Shown: positions 28,586 to 39,395, counted from the first letter of the stretch. The stretch is 64,000 nt of DNA from Hydrogenophaga sp. RAC07 (GCF_001713375.1 NZ_CP016449.1:1488001-1552000), one strand, 5' to 3'. Notes: generated by a model not told the origin, from the letters alone. Program-made: numbers and translations.

Positions 28586-29953
28586 CTAAGGCGGAGCGAG
28601 AACAGAAAAGGTGGCCTCCCGCTCCAACCGCTTGAGCACCCGCCGACTCAACCACAAGCCCACCACCCCGAACACCACCACCCCCAGCCCGTACCCCGCC
28701 AACACCCCACGCGCACCGAACCACTGCGCACCGATCCAGATGAAAGGCGCCACCCCCAGCGTGGCGCGGCCCCAGTTGAGGGCCGTGGAGTAGAAGGCAA
28801 ATCCGAGGTTGTTGAAGGCTGCATTGGCCACGAACAGCGCGCCGTTGAAGAAAAAGCTGCCCGCCACGAACACACAGAAAAACACGATGAGCTCGCGCGC
28901 TTCCCCCTGCGCCCCGAACGCGGTGGCGATGAAACCACTGCCCAGCGCCATCAGCAGCCACACCACCAACACATAAACCAGCGTCACCTTCAAACTGTCG
29001 CGCACCGTGCTGCGCAGGCGATCGAAGCGGCGCGCACCGAGGTTCTGGCCCAGGATCGGGCCCACCGAACCCGAGAGGGCGAACAAGGCCACGAAGGCCA
29101 CCGGAATCAGGCGCACGATCACCGCCCAGCCCGCCACCGCGTTGTCGCCGAAGGGCGCGATCGCTGCGGTCACGAAGGCGTTGCCCACCGGTGTGGCGAC
29201 CTGGGTCAGCACCGCCGGCACACCGATGGCCAGGAACGGCCTGAGGGTGTTGCGCAGCACCGAAGCATTTGGCCAGGCAAAAAGCCCGTGCACGCGCAGC
29301 AGCGCGTGCAGTCCGATCACGGCCATGGAGCAGCGCGCCAGCACCGTGGCCACGGCCGCACCGTCCAGCCCCCAGCCCAGGCCGAGGATGAGCAGCGGGT
29401 CGAGCACAGCCGAGACCGCGCCGGCGCCCAGCGTGACGTACATCGCCCGGCGGGCGTCACCGAGCGAGCGCAGCAGCGCCGCCAGGCACATGCCCAGGCC
29501 CAGCGGCACAGCCGAGGGCAACACCCATTGCGTGAATCCCAGGGCCAGTGTGGCGGTGTCGCCCGTGGCGCCGAGCAGGGCGAGCAGCCTGGCGAGCCAC
29601 GGGTACACCAGGGCGACCGCGCCGCCCATGAACACGGCCATGAGCACGAGGGAAGCGCCTGCGATCACCTTGGCCGCGTCGCGCTCGCCGCGCCCCAGCG
29701 CACGCGAAGCCAGCGCCGTGGCCGCGATCGACAGGCCGATGGCCAGGGAGGTGAGGAAGAACAGCAACGTACCCGCGTAGCCCACGGCGGCGGCCAGCTC
29801 CTTTTCGCCCAGCTGCGAGATGTAGAACAGGTTGAGCACGTCCACGAAAAAAACCGCCGCCAGCCCGATGGAGCCGGTGGCGGTCATTCCGATGACGTGT
29901 CTGAGCGTGGAGCCGGTGACGAACTTCGGGTCGGCGTGGGATGAGGGTGGCAT
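28586..29953 (-). CDS. MATE-family efflux transporter
   Basis: 455 aa inner-membrane protein with about 12 hydrophobic segments arranged as two six-helix halves. N-half motifs LGEKELAAAVGYAGTL and the C-half LSGSVGPILGQNLGARRFDR match the multidrug and toxic compound extrusion family, which exports cations against Na+ or H+. The substrate cannot be assigned. It is convergent with matB across the palindromic repeat, and 66 bases downstream of the uspA stop on the same strand. Confidence 0.9.
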   Translation of the reverse strand: MPPSSHADPKFVTGSTLRHVIGMTATGSIGLAAVFFVDVLNLFYISQLGEKELAAAVGYAGTLLFFLTSLAIGLSIAATALASRALGRGERDAAKVIAGASLVLMAVFMGGAVALVYPWLARLLALLGATGDTATLALGFTQWVLPSAVPLGLGMCLAALLRSLGDARRAMYVTLGAGAVSAVLDPLLILGLGWGLDGAAVATVLARCSMAVIGLHALLRVHGLFAWPNASVLRNTLRPFLAIGVPAVLTQVATPVGNAFVTAAIAPFGDNAVAGWAVIVRLIPVAFVALFALSGSVGPILGQNLGARRFDRLRSTVRDSLKVTLVYVLVVWLLMALGSGFIATAFGAQGEARELIVFFCVFVAGSFFFNGALFVANAAFNNLGFAFYSTALNWGRATLGVAPFIWIGAQWFGARGVLAGYGLGVVVFGVVGLWLSRRVLKRLEREATFSVLAPP

Positions 29954-30019
29954 GCAAGGTGGGCGTGGTGGCGCGCCACTCTACACCGGGCCTCTGCGCC
30001 CTGTGAGACCGGGGTCAAG

Positions 30020-30463
30020 TCAGCGCAGGACCAGCACCGGCGTGTGCGAGTGCGTCAGCACCTGTTGGGTCTCGCTGCCCAGCAGCAGGCGCTTCAAGCC
30101 ACGGCGACCGTGCGATGCCATCACGATGAGGTCGCACTTGTTGCGTTTGGCCGTGGCGATGATGGCTTCGGCAATCAGGTCCGACTTCACGGTGACCGGC
30201 TTGACCTTGACCTCGCGCAGTTGCCCAGCCGACTTCACCGCGTTCACCGCCGTCAGCGCTTCCTCGTTCCACTGCGCTTCGATCCGCGCAATCTCGGCGG
30301 CAGCCAGGGCCACGCCGCCTTCAAAGTAGGTTTGTGGATAACGAGGCACCACCTTGAGGGCCACGACTTCGGCGCCGGTGAGATCGGCCAGGTTGATGGC
30401 GTGTTCCACCGCCATCGTCGAGAGTTTGGATCCGTCGGTGGCGACCAGAATGCGCTTGTACAT
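30020..30463 (-). CDS. universal stress protein, UspA family
   Basis: 147 aa single Usp domain. The N-terminal MYKRILVATDGSKLS and the C-terminal ATP-binding motif MASHGRRGLKRLLLGSETQQV (G-2X-G-9X-G-S/T type) indicate an ATP-binding member. AAGGAG lies 6 bases before the ATG at 30463. An FNR box centred 41.5 bases from a start site that would give a 27-base leader lies upstream, so induction under low oxygen is likely. Confidence 0.92.
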   Translation of the reverse strand: MYKRILVATDGSKLSTMAVEHAINLADLTGAEVVALKVVPRYPQTYFEGGVALAAAEIARIEAQWNEEALTAVNAVKSAGQLREVKVKPVTVKSDLIAEAIIATAKRNKCDLIVMASHGRRGLKRLLLGSETQQVLTHSHTPVLVLR

Positions 30464-30524
30464 GGCTTGCTCCTTCAAGGTTGTTGTTCGAGCCCGCAGG
30501 GTAGCGCAGCTGGCCGGCTTGTGG

Positions 30525-30538
30525 TTGACTTGGATCAA
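30525..30538. promoter_or_regulatory. FNR box between uspA and ccoI
   Basis: TTGAC-TTGG-ATCAA matches 9 of 10 bases of TTGAT-N4-ATCAA. Its centre is 68 bases from the uspA ATG, which fits a class II activated promoter for uspA (start near 30490). It is only 4 bases before the first ccoI ATG, so for ccoI an activated start would fall at about 30573. Confidence 0.7.
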
Positions 30539-30542
30539 GCCC

Positions 30543-32936
30543 ATGAAGCAAGACCCCGATTACGCTCAAGCCATGAACCAGGCCGTTGCCACGCTCCCGG
30601 TGCGGCCCCCGCTTGCCGACCCCGATTCCGTACCGTCGGCCCCCAGCTGGCTGGGCGACCACCGGGGCCCGCTCACCGTCACCGACAACTTTGCGGTGCT
30701 CGACGATCCGGTGGAGCAGGAGACCTTCACCCAGCGCATTGAACAGCCCGATGGTGATCTCGCCGAATCGGTATTGATGGTGCAGGGCATGTATTGCGCC
30801 GCCTGCGCCGACACGGTGGAGTCGGCCCTGCAAGGCCTGCCCGGCGTGCAGCAGGCCCGGGTGCACGCGGCCACACGCCGGCTGACGCTGCGCTGGGACC
30901 CGTCAGCCACGCGCATGTCGAGCCTGGCGCAGGTGGTGGGCGAGCGTGGCTACCGGCTGCTGCCCATGCAACAGGCGCTGGGCATCAGCGAGCGACTGCG
31001 CGAAACACGGCAGGGTTTGTGGCGCCTGTTTGTCGCGGGCTTCTGCATGATGCAGGTGATGATGTACGCGTGGCCGGCGTATGTGACCGAGCCGGGCGAG
31101 ATCCCGGCCGACATCGACCAGTTGCTGCGCTGGGCCAGCTGGGTGATCAGCCTGCCGGTGGTGTTTTTTGCCAGCGGCCCCTTTTTCGAGAGTGCCTGGC
31201 GCGACCTCAAGCACGGCCGTGTGGGCATGGACACGCCGGTGTCCATCGGCATCCTCGTCACTTTCCTGGTGAGCTCGGCCGCGACCTTCGACCCCACGGG
31301 ACCCTGGGGTGCCGAGGTCTGGTTCGACTCGTTGACCATGTTCGTGTTTTTCCTGCTCGGCGGGCGCTACCTCGAGTTCAAGGCGCGCGACCGCACGGCA
31401 GGCGCGCTCGACAGTCTGATGAACCGGCTCCCCGAGGTCTGCGAACGCGAGACCGCCCAGGGCCTGGAGACGGTGTCCGTGCGCCGGCTGGTGGTGGGCG
31501 ACGTGGTTCGGGTGCAGGCGGGCCAGGCCTTTGCGGCCGACGGTGAACTGCTGAGCGAGCGCGCCACGGTGGACGAGGCGCTGCTCACCGGCGAATCGCG
31601 CCCGGTCACACGCGAGCAAGGGCAGGGCGTGGTGGCGGGCAGCTTCAATCTGGGTGGTCCCGTGCGCATGCGCGTGATGCAGGTGGGGCGCGACACGCGC
31701 TTTGCCCAGATCGTCAAACTGATGGAACAGGCTTCCACCGAGAAGCCCCGCCTGGCCATCCTGGCCGACCGGATCGCGGCGCCGTTTCTGTTGCTGGTGT
31801 TGCTGGCAGCGGCGGTGGCCGGGGTGTACTGGTGGCAGATCGACCACACGCGCGCACTCGCAGTGGCGGTGGCCGTGCTCATCGTCACCTGCCCGTGTGC
31901 GCTCTCGCTGGCCACGCCGGCGGCCATGCTCAGTTCGGCCGGGGCGCTGGCGCGCCGCGGGGTTCTGGTGCGACGGCTGCAGGCCTTCGAGGTGCTGGCG
32001 GGCATCAACGCGGTGGTGTTCGACAAGACCGGCACGCTCACCCACGACCGTCTGGTGTTGCGCGAAGTCGCCACGCGCGCCGGGGTGGGCCGCGATCGTG
32101 CGCTGGCCCTGGCCGGCGCACTGGCCGCCGGCTCGCTCCACCCGGTGTCCCGTGCGCTGGCGCAGCATTCCACAGGGCAGCAGCTGGTGGATGTGCGCGA
32201 GGTGGCGGGGCAGGGCATGCAGGCACGCCTGCCCGACGGCACCGGGGTGCGGCTGGGCTCGGCCGCGTTCTGCGGGGCGCCCCTGGCCGATGCGATTGAA
32301 GACGCGCCGCGCGCGCACCTGAGCGACGACCATGGCTGGATGGCCAGCTTCACGCTGGAAGAAGGCCTGCGCGACGACGCGCGCGAGGCGGTGCTTGCGC
32401 TGCGTGCGCTGGGCGTGCGCACCTGGCTGCTCTCGGGTGACAGGGCAAGCGCCGCCGAAGCCGTGGGGCAGGCGGTGGGGGTGGACCACGTGATCGCCGG
32501 TGCCACGCCCGAACAGAAGCTGGATGAGGTCACCCGCTTGCAGGCGCAGGGTCTCACCATCGCGATGGTGGGCGACGGGCTCAACGACGGACCGGTGCTC
32601 GCGCGCGCCGACACCTCGTTTGCGCTCGGCCATGCCGCGCCACTGGCGCAGGCCCAGTCCGACTACGTGATCCAGGGCGGGCAGGTCATGGATGTGGTGC
32701 ACACACTCACCCAGGCCCGGGCCACGCTGCGTGTGGTGCGGCAGAACCTCATCTGGGCGGCCGCCTACAACGTGGTCGCCGTGCCGCTGGCGCTGGTGGG
32801 GTGGATGCCGCCCTGGCTGGCCGGCCTGGGCATGGCGGGCAGCTCGCTGCTGGTGATCGGCAACGCCTTGCGCCTGGCGGGGAAGACCCCAGCCTCCTCG
32901 TCGATCAATCCGGTTTCTGCGCCCGCATCGGCGTAG
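30543..32936 (+). CDS. ccoI: copper-transporting P1B-type ATPase for cbb3 assembly
   Basis: 797 aa from the first ATG. An N-terminal metal domain with MYCAACAD is followed by membrane segments, the transport motif CPC (450-452), phosphorylation site DKTGT (D494) and hinge GDGLNDGP. Neighbour ccoS and the cbb3 genes identify it as CcoI/FixI, which exports Cu to the periplasmic side for oxidase assembly. The start is uncertain: ATG 30543 sits just after an FNR box, and ATG 30573 (787 aa) would agree better with FNR-dependent transcription. Confidence 0.94.
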   Translation: MKQDPDYAQAMNQAVATLPVRPPLADPDSVPSAPSWLGDHRGPLTVTDNFAVLDDPVEQETFTQRIEQPDGDLAESVLMVQGMYCAACADTVESALQGLPGVQQARVHAATRRLTLRWDPSATRMSSLAQVVGERGYRLLPMQQALGISERLRETRQGLWRLFVAGFCMMQVMMYAWPAYVTEPGEIPADIDQLLRWASWVISLPVVFFASGPFFESAWRDLKHGRVGMDTPVSIGILVTFLVSSAATFDPTGPWGAEVWFDSLTMFVFFLLGGRYLEFKARDRTAGALDSLMNRLPEVCERETAQGLETVSVRRLVVGDVVRVQAGQAFAADGELLSERATVDEALLTGESRPVTREQGQGVVAGSFNLGGPVRMRVMQVGRDTRFAQIVKLMEQASTEKPRLAILADRIAAPFLLLVLLAAAVAGVYWWQIDHTRALAVAVAVLIVTCPCALSLATPAAMLSSAGALARRGVLVRRLQAFEVLAGINAVVFDKTGTLTHDRLVLREVATRAGVGRDRALALAGALAAGSLHPVSRALAQHSTGQQLVDVREVAGQGMQARLPDGTGVRLGSAAFCGAPLADAIEDAPRAHLSDDHGWMASFTLEEGLRDDAREAVLALRALGVRTWLLSGDRASAAEAVGQAVGVDHVIAGATPEQKLDEVTRLQAQGLTIAMVGDGLNDGPVLARADTSFALGHAAPLAQAQSDYVIQGGQVMDVVHTLTQARATLRVVRQNLIWAAAYNVVAVPLALVGWMPPWLAGLGMAGSSLLVIGNALRLAGKTPASSSINPVSAPASA

Positions 32937-32978
32937 CATGGCCTCGACCTCCTGGAACACTTCGCGAGCCCGACTTTC

Positions 32979-33116
32979 ATGGACATCCTCTACCTGCTGA
33001 TTCCCCTGTCCGTGCTGATCGTGTTCGGAATCATCGGCGTGTTCTGGTGGGCGCTGCAGTCGGGGCAGTTCGACAACATCGAGCGCGAAGGTGAGCGGAT
33101 TCTCAAAAGCGATTGA
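32979..33116 (+). CDS. ccoS: cbb3 oxidase maturation protein CcoS
   Basis: 45 aa, with one N-terminal membrane segment (MDILYLLIPLSVLIVFGIIG) then FWWALQSGQFDNIEREGERI. The WALxSGQFDxxExEGxRIL pattern is diagnostic of CcoS, needed for cofactor insertion into cbb3 oxidase. It is 42 bases after the ccoI stop, the usual order. An FNR box follows its stop. Confidence 0.93.
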   Translation: MDILYLLIPLSVLIVFGIIGVFWWALQSGQFDNIEREGERILKSD

Positions 33117-33122
33117 GTCCGC

Positions 33123-33136
33123 TTGATGTAGGTCAA
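33123..33136 (+). promoter_or_regulatory. FNR box upstream of ccoN
   Basis: TTGAT-GTAG-GTCAA matches 9 of 10 consensus positions. The centre is 65.5 bases from the ccoN ATG; a start site at 33171 would place it at -41.5 with a 24-base leader, the class II activator geometry. Confidence 0.78.
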
Positions 33137-33194
33137 GGCGCCGGGCTCCATCGCACAAGACACTTCAACGAGTGACATTTGCGAGGAGTTCTGT

Positions 33195-34640
33195 ATGTCC
33201 GTGACAAACCAGGCCAGCCCATCGGCGGTCTACAACGACAAAGTGGTGCGGCAATTCACCATCATGACGGTGGTGTGGGGGGTGGTGGGGATGCTGGTGG
33301 GCGTGATCATTGCCGCCCAGCTCACCTGGCCCGAGCTCAACCTGGGCATTGAATGGTTGTCTTACGGGCGCTTGCGCCCGCTGCACACCAACGCGGTGAT
33401 CTTCGCCTTCGGTGGTTGCGGCCTGTTCGCCGCGAGTTACTACGTGGTGCAACGCACCTGCCAGACGCGGATCTTTTCCGACGGTCTGGCGGCCTTCACC
33501 TTCTGGGGCTGGCAACTGGTGATCGTGCTGGCGGCCATCACGCTGCCGCTGGGTCTCACCTCGGGCAAGGAATACGCCGAACTCGAGTGGCCGATCGACC
33601 TGCTGATCGCGGTGGTCTGGGTGGCCTACGCGGTGGTGTTCTTCGGCACCATCGGCAAACGCAAGGTGCGCCACATCTACGTGGCCAACTGGTTCTTCGG
33701 TGCTTTCATCCTGGCCGTGGCCATGCTGCACATCGTCAACAGCGCGGCACTGCCGGTGGACGGCTTCAAGTCTTACTCCGCTTATGCCGGTGTGCAGGAC
33801 GCCATGGTGCAGTGGTGGTACGGCCACAACGCGGTGGGCTTCTTCCTCACCGCCGGCTTCCTCGGGATGATGTATTACTTCATTCCCAAGCAGGCCGAGC
33901 GCCCCGTGTATTCGTATCGCCTGTCGATCGTGCACTTCTGGGCGCTGATCTTCACCTACATGTGGGCCGGCCCGCACCACCTGCACTACACCGCCCTGCC
34001 CGACTGGACACAATCGGTGGGCATGGTGTTCTCGCTCATCCTGCTCGCGCCCAGCTGGGGCGGCATGATCAACGGCATCATGACGCTCTCGGGCGCCTGG
34101 CACAAACTGCGCGACGACCCGATCCTGCGATTCCTGATCGTCTCGCTCTCGTTCTACGGCATGTCGACCTTCGAAGGTCCGATGATGTCGATCAAGACGG
34201 TCAATGCCCTGAGCCACTACACCGACTGGACCGTGGGCCATGTGCACAGCGGCGCCCTGGGCTGGGTGGGTCTGGTGACCATGGGATCCATGTACTACCT
34301 GATCCCGCGCCTCTATGGCCAGAAGAAGATGTACTCGGTGCCCGCCATCGAGATCCACTTCTGGGTCGCCACCATCGGCATCGTGCTCTACATCGCGGCC
34401 ATGTGGATTGCCGGTGTGATGCAGGGCCTGATGTGGCGCTCGATCAACCCCGACGGCAGCCTGACCTACACCTTCGTGGAGTCCGTCAAGGCCACCTATC
34501 CCTTCTACGTGATCCGCCTGCTCGGTGGCCTGCTGTACCTCGGCGGCATGCTGGTCATGGCATGGAACACCTTCATGACGGTCAGGAACGGCCAGGTGCC
34601 CGAAGTGCGCATTCCCGCCATCAACCCTGCCCACGCCTGA
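33195..34640 (+). CDS. ccoN: cbb3-type cytochrome c oxidase subunit I
   Basis: 481 aa catalytic subunit with about 12 membrane segments, binding haem b and the high-spin haem b3-CuB centre where oxygen is reduced. Conserved His regions are seen in [11 protein letters not shown], the [10 protein letters not shown] loop, [10 protein letters not shown] and [15 protein letters not shown] lies 8 bases before the ATG. First gene of ccoNOQP. The high oxygen affinity of this enzyme class fits FNR control. Confidence 0.98.
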   Translation: MSVTNQASPSAVYNDKVVRQFTIMTVVWGVVGMLVGVIIAAQLTWPELNLGIEWLSYGRLRPLHTNAVIFAFGGCGLFAASYYVVQRTCQTRIFSDGLAAFTFWGWQLVIVLAAITLPLGLTSGKEYAELEWPIDLLIAVVWVAYAVVFFGTIGKRKVRHIYVANWFFGAFILAVAMLHIVNSAALPVDGFKSYSAYAGVQDAMVQWWYGHNAVGFFLTAGFLGMMYYFIPKQAERPVYSYRLSIVHFWALIFTYMWAGPHHLHYTALPDWTQSVGMVFSLILLAPSWGGMINGIMTLSGAWHKLRDDPILRFLIVSLSFYGMSTFEGPMMSIKTVNALSHYTDWTVGHVHSGALGWVGLVTMGSMYYLIPRLYGQKKMYSVPAIEIHFWVATIGIVLYIAAMWIAGVMQGLMWRSINPDGSLTYTFVESVKATYPFYVIRLLGGLLYLGGMLVMAWNTFMTVRNGQVPEVRIPAINPAHA

Positions 34641-34650
34641 GGACAACAAC

Positions 34651-35277
34651 ATGGCCAACCAAGACAAGCCCCAGGGTTTCACGCACGAGCGGATCGAGAC
34701 CAACAACTTTCTGATGATTGTGCTCATCGTGCTGGTGATCGCGGTCGGTGGACTGGTGGAGATTGTTCCGCTGTTTTTCCAGAAGTCCACCACCCAGCCG
34801 GTGGAGGGCCTCAAGCCCTACACCGCGCTGCAGATCGTCGGACGCGACATTTACGTGCGCGAGGGTTGCTACAACTGCCACTCGCAAATGATCCGGCCGC
34901 TGCAGGCCGAGACGCTGCGCTATGGCCACTATTCGCTGGCCGGTGAGTTCGTGTACGACCGGCCCTTCCAGTGGGGCAGCAAGCGCACCGGGCCCGACCT
35001 GCACCGGGTGGGCGGACGCTACAGCGACGAATGGCACCGCGTGCACCTGACCAACCCGCGAGACCTGGTGCCCGAGTCGAACATGCCGGCCTACCCATGG
35101 CTGGAAAAGAAAACCGTGAACGAGGGCAGTGTGCCGCGGCGCATGGAGGTGCTGCGCACCCTGGGCGCGCCCTACACCGATGAAGAGATCGCAGCGGCCC
35201 CCGCCGACGTGAAGGGCAAGACCGAGCTCGACGCGCTGGTGGCCTACCTGCAGGTGCTCGGCACCGCGATCAAGTGA
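34651..35277 (+). CDS. ccoO: cbb3-type oxidase subunit II, mono-haem cytochrome c
   Basis: 208 aa. One N-terminal membrane anchor ([21 protein letters not shown]) is followed by a periplasmic domain with haem c site [11 protein letters not shown]. The [11 protein letters not shown] region and [14 protein letters not shown] are family hallmarks. It passes electrons from CcoP to CcoN. It begins 10 bases after the ccoN stop. Confidence 0.97.
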   Translation: MANQDKPQGFTHERIETNNFLMIVLIVLVIAVGGLVEIVPLFFQKSTTQPVEGLKPYTALQIVGRDIYVREGCYNCHSQMIRPLQAETLRYGHYSLAGEFVYDRPFQWGSKRTGPDLHRVGGRYSDEWHRVHLTNPRDLVPESNMPAYPWLEKKTVNEGSVPRRMEVLRTLGAPYTDEEIAAAPADVKGKTELDALVAYLQVLGTAIK

Positions 35278-35293
35278 ACCCACGGAGGACACC

Positions 35294-35431
35294 ATGGACA
35301 TCAACGACCTGCGCAGCATCGTCACCCTGGTCAGCCTGCTGACCTTCCTGGGCATCGTGGCCTGGGCTTGGTCCAAGCGCAACAAGGACCGCTTCGAGGA
35401 AGCGGCCCAGTTGCCCTTCCAGGACGAGTGA
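35294..35431 (+). CDS. ccoQ: cbb3-type oxidase subunit CcoQ
   Basis: 45 aa, one membrane segment (IVTLVSLLTFLGIVAWAW) followed by a charged tail SKRNKDRFEEAAQLPF typical of CcoQ (FixQ). It stabilises the assembled oxidase. GGAGG lies 8 bases before the ATG. It is 16 bases after ccoO. Confidence 0.95.
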   Translation: MDINDLRSIVTLVSLLTFLGIVAWAWSKRNKDRFEEAAQLPFQDE

Positions 35432-35464
35432 ACCCCGCGAACCTGTCAGAACAAGAGAAACATC

Positions 35465-36382
35465 ATGAGTGATTTCACCAGCGAATTCTGGTCCTGGTAC
35501 GTGGCCGGGCTGACCCTGGTCAGCATCCTGGCCTGCGCGGTCCTGCTCTGGATCAGTGGCACCACCAAGGTCAAGGCACGCGCCGACAACACCACCGGTC
35601 ATGTGTGGGACGAAGACTTGCAGGAGATGAACAACCCGCTGCCACGCTGGTGGGTGTACCTGTTCATCATCACCGTGATCTTCGCGCTCGTTTACGGTGT
35701 GCTGTACCCGACTTTCGGCAAATACGAAGGCGTTCTGGGCTGGTCTTCGCAAGGTCAGCACCAGGCCGAGGTGGACAAGATGCAGCAAGACATTGCGCCC
35801 ATCTACGCCCGCTTCAACGGTCTCTCGCCCGAACAACTCGCAGGTGACGCACCCGCCATGGCGGTGGGTGAGCGGCTGTACATGAACAACTGCGCACAGT
35901 GCCACGGTTCGGACGCCCGCGGTGCCCGCACCTTCCCAAACCTCACCGACGGCGACTGGCTGCATGGCGGCGAACCGGCCGCGATCAAGACCACGCTGAC
36001 GCAAGGACGCATCGGCATGATGCCGCCGCTGGCCGCCGCTGTGGGCACGCCGGATGACGTGCGCAACGTGGCGCACTATGTGCTCAGCCTCTCGGCCACG
36101 CCGCACGACTCGATTCGCGCTGCGCTCGGTCGCACCAAGTTCGCGGTCTGCGCCGCTTGCCACGGTGCGGACGGCAAAGGCAACACCGCACTGGGTGCGC
36201 CCAACCTCACCGACGGCATCTGGCTGCACGGCTGGGGTGAAGAGGCCATCGTGCGCGCCGTGACCAACGGCATCACCAACCAGATGCCGGCACAGGCGGG
36301 CAAACTCAACGCCGACCAGATCCACGTGTTGACCGCGTATGTCTGGGGAATGTCGAACAAACCCGCGGCCGCGGCGAACTGA
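35465..36382 (+). CDS. ccoP: cbb3-type oxidase subunit III, di-haem cytochrome c
   Basis: 305 aa. Two N-terminal hydrophobic segments (about 11-32 and 58-80) are followed by two cytochrome c domains with haem sites CAQCHGSD (about 143) and CAACHGAD (about 230). It receives electrons from soluble cytochrome c or bc1. Last of the structural ccoNOQP genes. Confidence 0.97.
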   Translation: MSDFTSEFWSWYVAGLTLVSILACAVLLWISGTTKVKARADNTTGHVWDEDLQEMNNPLPRWWVYLFIITVIFALVYGVLYPTFGKYEGVLGWSSQGQHQAEVDKMQQDIAPIYARFNGLSPEQLAGDAPAMAVGERLYMNNCAQCHGSDARGARTFPNLTDGDWLHGGEPAAIKTTLTQGRIGMMPPLAAAVGTPDDVRNVAHYVLSLSATPHDSIRAALGRTKFAVCAACHGADGKGNTALGAPNLTDGIWLHGWGEEAIVRAVTNGITNQMPAQAGKLNADQIHVLTAYVWGMSNKPAAAAN

Positions 36383-36388
36383 GTCCGT

Positions 36389-37840
<1,452 letters not shown>

Positions 37841-37865
37841 ACCCGCCGTATTTCAGGAGATTCCC

Positions 37866-38150
37866 ATGAGTTCAAACAAAACTTCACCCGACACTGCAGC
37901 CGCCTGGTGGCGAACGCCACAGATGTGGCTGGTGGTGGGCGCGCCGCTGGTGGGCGTGGCGGCCAGCCTCACGGCCGCCTTCTTCGCCATCAACGGGGCC
38001 GATCCGGTGCTCAACAAGGCCGACTACCAGCGCGACTACAAGGCCGCCCATGCGCTGCAGGGTCAGGCGCGCATCGACGCGCTGGCCAAGCTGCAACCGG
38101 CCCACCAGGCGCGCAACAACGCGGCTTCACCGGTGATTCCGGCCGAGTGA
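37866..38150 (+). CDS. FixH-like small membrane protein
   Basis: 94 aa with one membrane segment (MWLVVGAPLVGVAASLTAAF) and a periplasmic C-terminal region containing NGADPVLNKADYQRDYKAA. Position after ccoG matches FixH/CcoH, an assembly factor that interacts with CcoN and CcoO. It is shorter than classical FixH (about 150 aa), so it may be a reduced form. AGGAG lies 8 bases before the ATG. Confidence 0.82.
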   Translation: MSSNKTSPDTAAAWWRTPQMWLVVGAPLVGVAASLTAAFFAINGADPVLNKADYQRDYKAAHALQGQARIDALAKLQPAHQARNNAASPVIPAE

Positions 38151-38181
38151 TTGGCCATCACAACAAGGGGGAGACCAGCCG

Positions 38182-38412
38182 ATGTGGGGAAAACGCCTGA
38201 TGGTGATTGCCTGGCCCGCCTTTCTGGTGGCGGCCGTGCTCGAGATGGTGGTGTTTGCGCTGGTCGACCCGAGCGACCTGCACTGGTTTGGCGCTCCGCT
38301 GGCGCTGTCGCGCGAGGCGGTCTACACACTGGCGTTTTTTGTGTTCTGGGCGCTGACGATGGCGTCGAGTGCGCTCACCACGCTGCTGAGCCTGCCGCCG
38401 TCCGAGCTCTGA
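38182..38412 (+). CDS. small membrane protein of unknown function at the end of the cco operon
   Basis: 76 aa with two hydrophobic segments (about 5-27 and 43-65). No family recognised. It starts 31 bases after the FixH-like stop, on the same strand, so it is probably co-transcribed with the cco genes and may take part in oxidase assembly or stability; this rests on context alone. GGGGGAG lies 9-14 bases upstream of the ATG. Confidence 0.7.
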   Translation: MWGKRLMVIAWPAFLVAAVLEMVVFALVDPSDLHWFGAPLALSREAVYTLAFFVFWALTMASSALTTLLSLPPSEL

Positions 38413-38445
38413 GCGGCGTAGCGGGGAGCGGGGAGCGGGGTGCGC

Positions 38446-38521
38446 GATCCGGCGCCGGGCCGCCCCAAGCCGGATCAGCCCCCTCGGGGGGCAGCGACCC
38501 GCGCAGCGGCGGAGCGTGGGG
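38446..38521 (-). repeat. dispersed GC-rich intergenic repeat, copy B
   Basis: Reverse-complement relative of 22699-22805, about 16 kb away. It contains an internal CCCCCTCGGGGGG palindrome. Upstream, 38421-38440 is a short run of repeated GCGGGGA. It lies between two 3' ends (cco operon and fnr), a usual place for such elements. Confidence 0.7.
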
Positions 38522-38524
38522 GCC

Positions 38525-39244
38525 TCAAATGCACGTTTGAGGATTGACGATCTGGCGCAGTGCTTCCACGTTCTTGATGTGAACGTGGCGCTGCTTCACG
38601 TCGATGATGCCGTCCTCGGCGAACTTCGAGAACGTGCGGCTCACGGTCTCCAGCTTCATGCCCAAATAGCTGCCGATCTCTTCGCGCGTCATGCGCAGAA
38701 CAAATTCGGACTGCGAGAAGCCGCGCGCATGCAGGCGCTGCACCAGGTTCAGCAGAAAGGCAGCCAGCCGCTCTTCGGCCCGCATGCTGCCCAGCAGCAG
38801 CATCACGCTGTGGTCGCGCACGATCTCGCGGCTCAGGATCTTGTGCACGTGGTGCTGCAGCGTGGTGAACTCGCGCGAAAGCTCTTCCACCTGGTCGAAC
38901 GGCATGATGCAGACCTCGGCGTCTTCCAGTGCCACGGCGTCGCAGGAATGGTGGTCGCTCACGATGCCGTCCATGCCGATGATTTCGCCCGTCATCTGGA
39001 AGCCCGTCACCTGGTCGCGGCCATCGGCCGTGGTCACACAGGTCTTGAAGAAGCCCGAGCGCACGGCATAGAGCGACGTGAACTTGTCGCCCACGTTGAA
39101 CAACGCCTGACCACGCTTGATGCGCTTGCGGGTGGAGATCACGCGGTCCAGCTTGACCATCTCGTCCGCGTTCAAACCCATGGGCAGGCAGAGTTCGCGA
39201 AGGTTGCAGCTGGAGCAGGCAACTTTGATCGTGTGGGCATCCAT
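38525..39244 (-). CDS. fnr: FNR-type oxygen-responsive transcriptional regulator
   Basis: 239 aa CRP/FNR-family protein. Cysteines C10, C13, C19 and C112 have exactly the spacing of the four [4Fe-4S] ligands of E. coli FNR (20, 23, 29, 122). A cyclic-nucleotide-binding-like beta roll (about 30-130), dimerisation helix, and HTH with recognition segment ETVSR follow. The ATG at 39244 keeps the Cys-rich N-terminus. It is divergent from hemN, with a perfect FNR box between them, so it may control itself, hemN, the cco genes and uspA. Confidence 0.96.
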   Translation of the reverse strand: MDAHTIKVACSSCNLRELCLPMGLNADEMVKLDRVISTRKRIKRGQALFNVGDKFTSLYAVRSGFFKTCVTTADGRDQVTGFQMTGEIIGMDGIVSDHHSCDAVALEDAEVCIMPFDQVEELSREFTTLQHHVHKILSREIVRDHSVMLLLGSMRAEERLAAFLLNLVQRLHARGFSQSEFVLRMTREEIGSYLGMKLETVSRTFSKFAEDGIIDVKQRHVHIKNVEALRQIVNPQTCI

Positions 39245-39328
39245 ACAGAATCCGGGGAATGTGTGACAGGCCACAGCATACCCCCGTGGGGAGTCGATGG
39301 TGGTGTCTTGCGGATCATGCTGCGCTGC

Positions 39329-39342
39329 TTGATGAAGATCAA
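39329..39342. promoter_or_regulatory. FNR box between fnr and hemN
   Basis: TTGAT-GAAG-ATCAA, a perfect match to the FNR consensus palindrome. Centred 60.5 bases from the hemN start codon; -41.5 geometry predicts a transcript start at 39377 and a 19-base leader. It may also regulate fnr itself, whose ATG is 92 bases away. Confidence 0.85.
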
Positions 39343-39395
39343 GGCCCGCGCGCGGGGCCTGTTGCACAGTGGCTCCCTAGATTGGGAGACACCCC

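Noticed and set aside
30903..33158. Minus-strand frame opposite ccoI
   Set aside because: Antisense artefact of GC-rich codon use; ccoI motifs on + are all intact.
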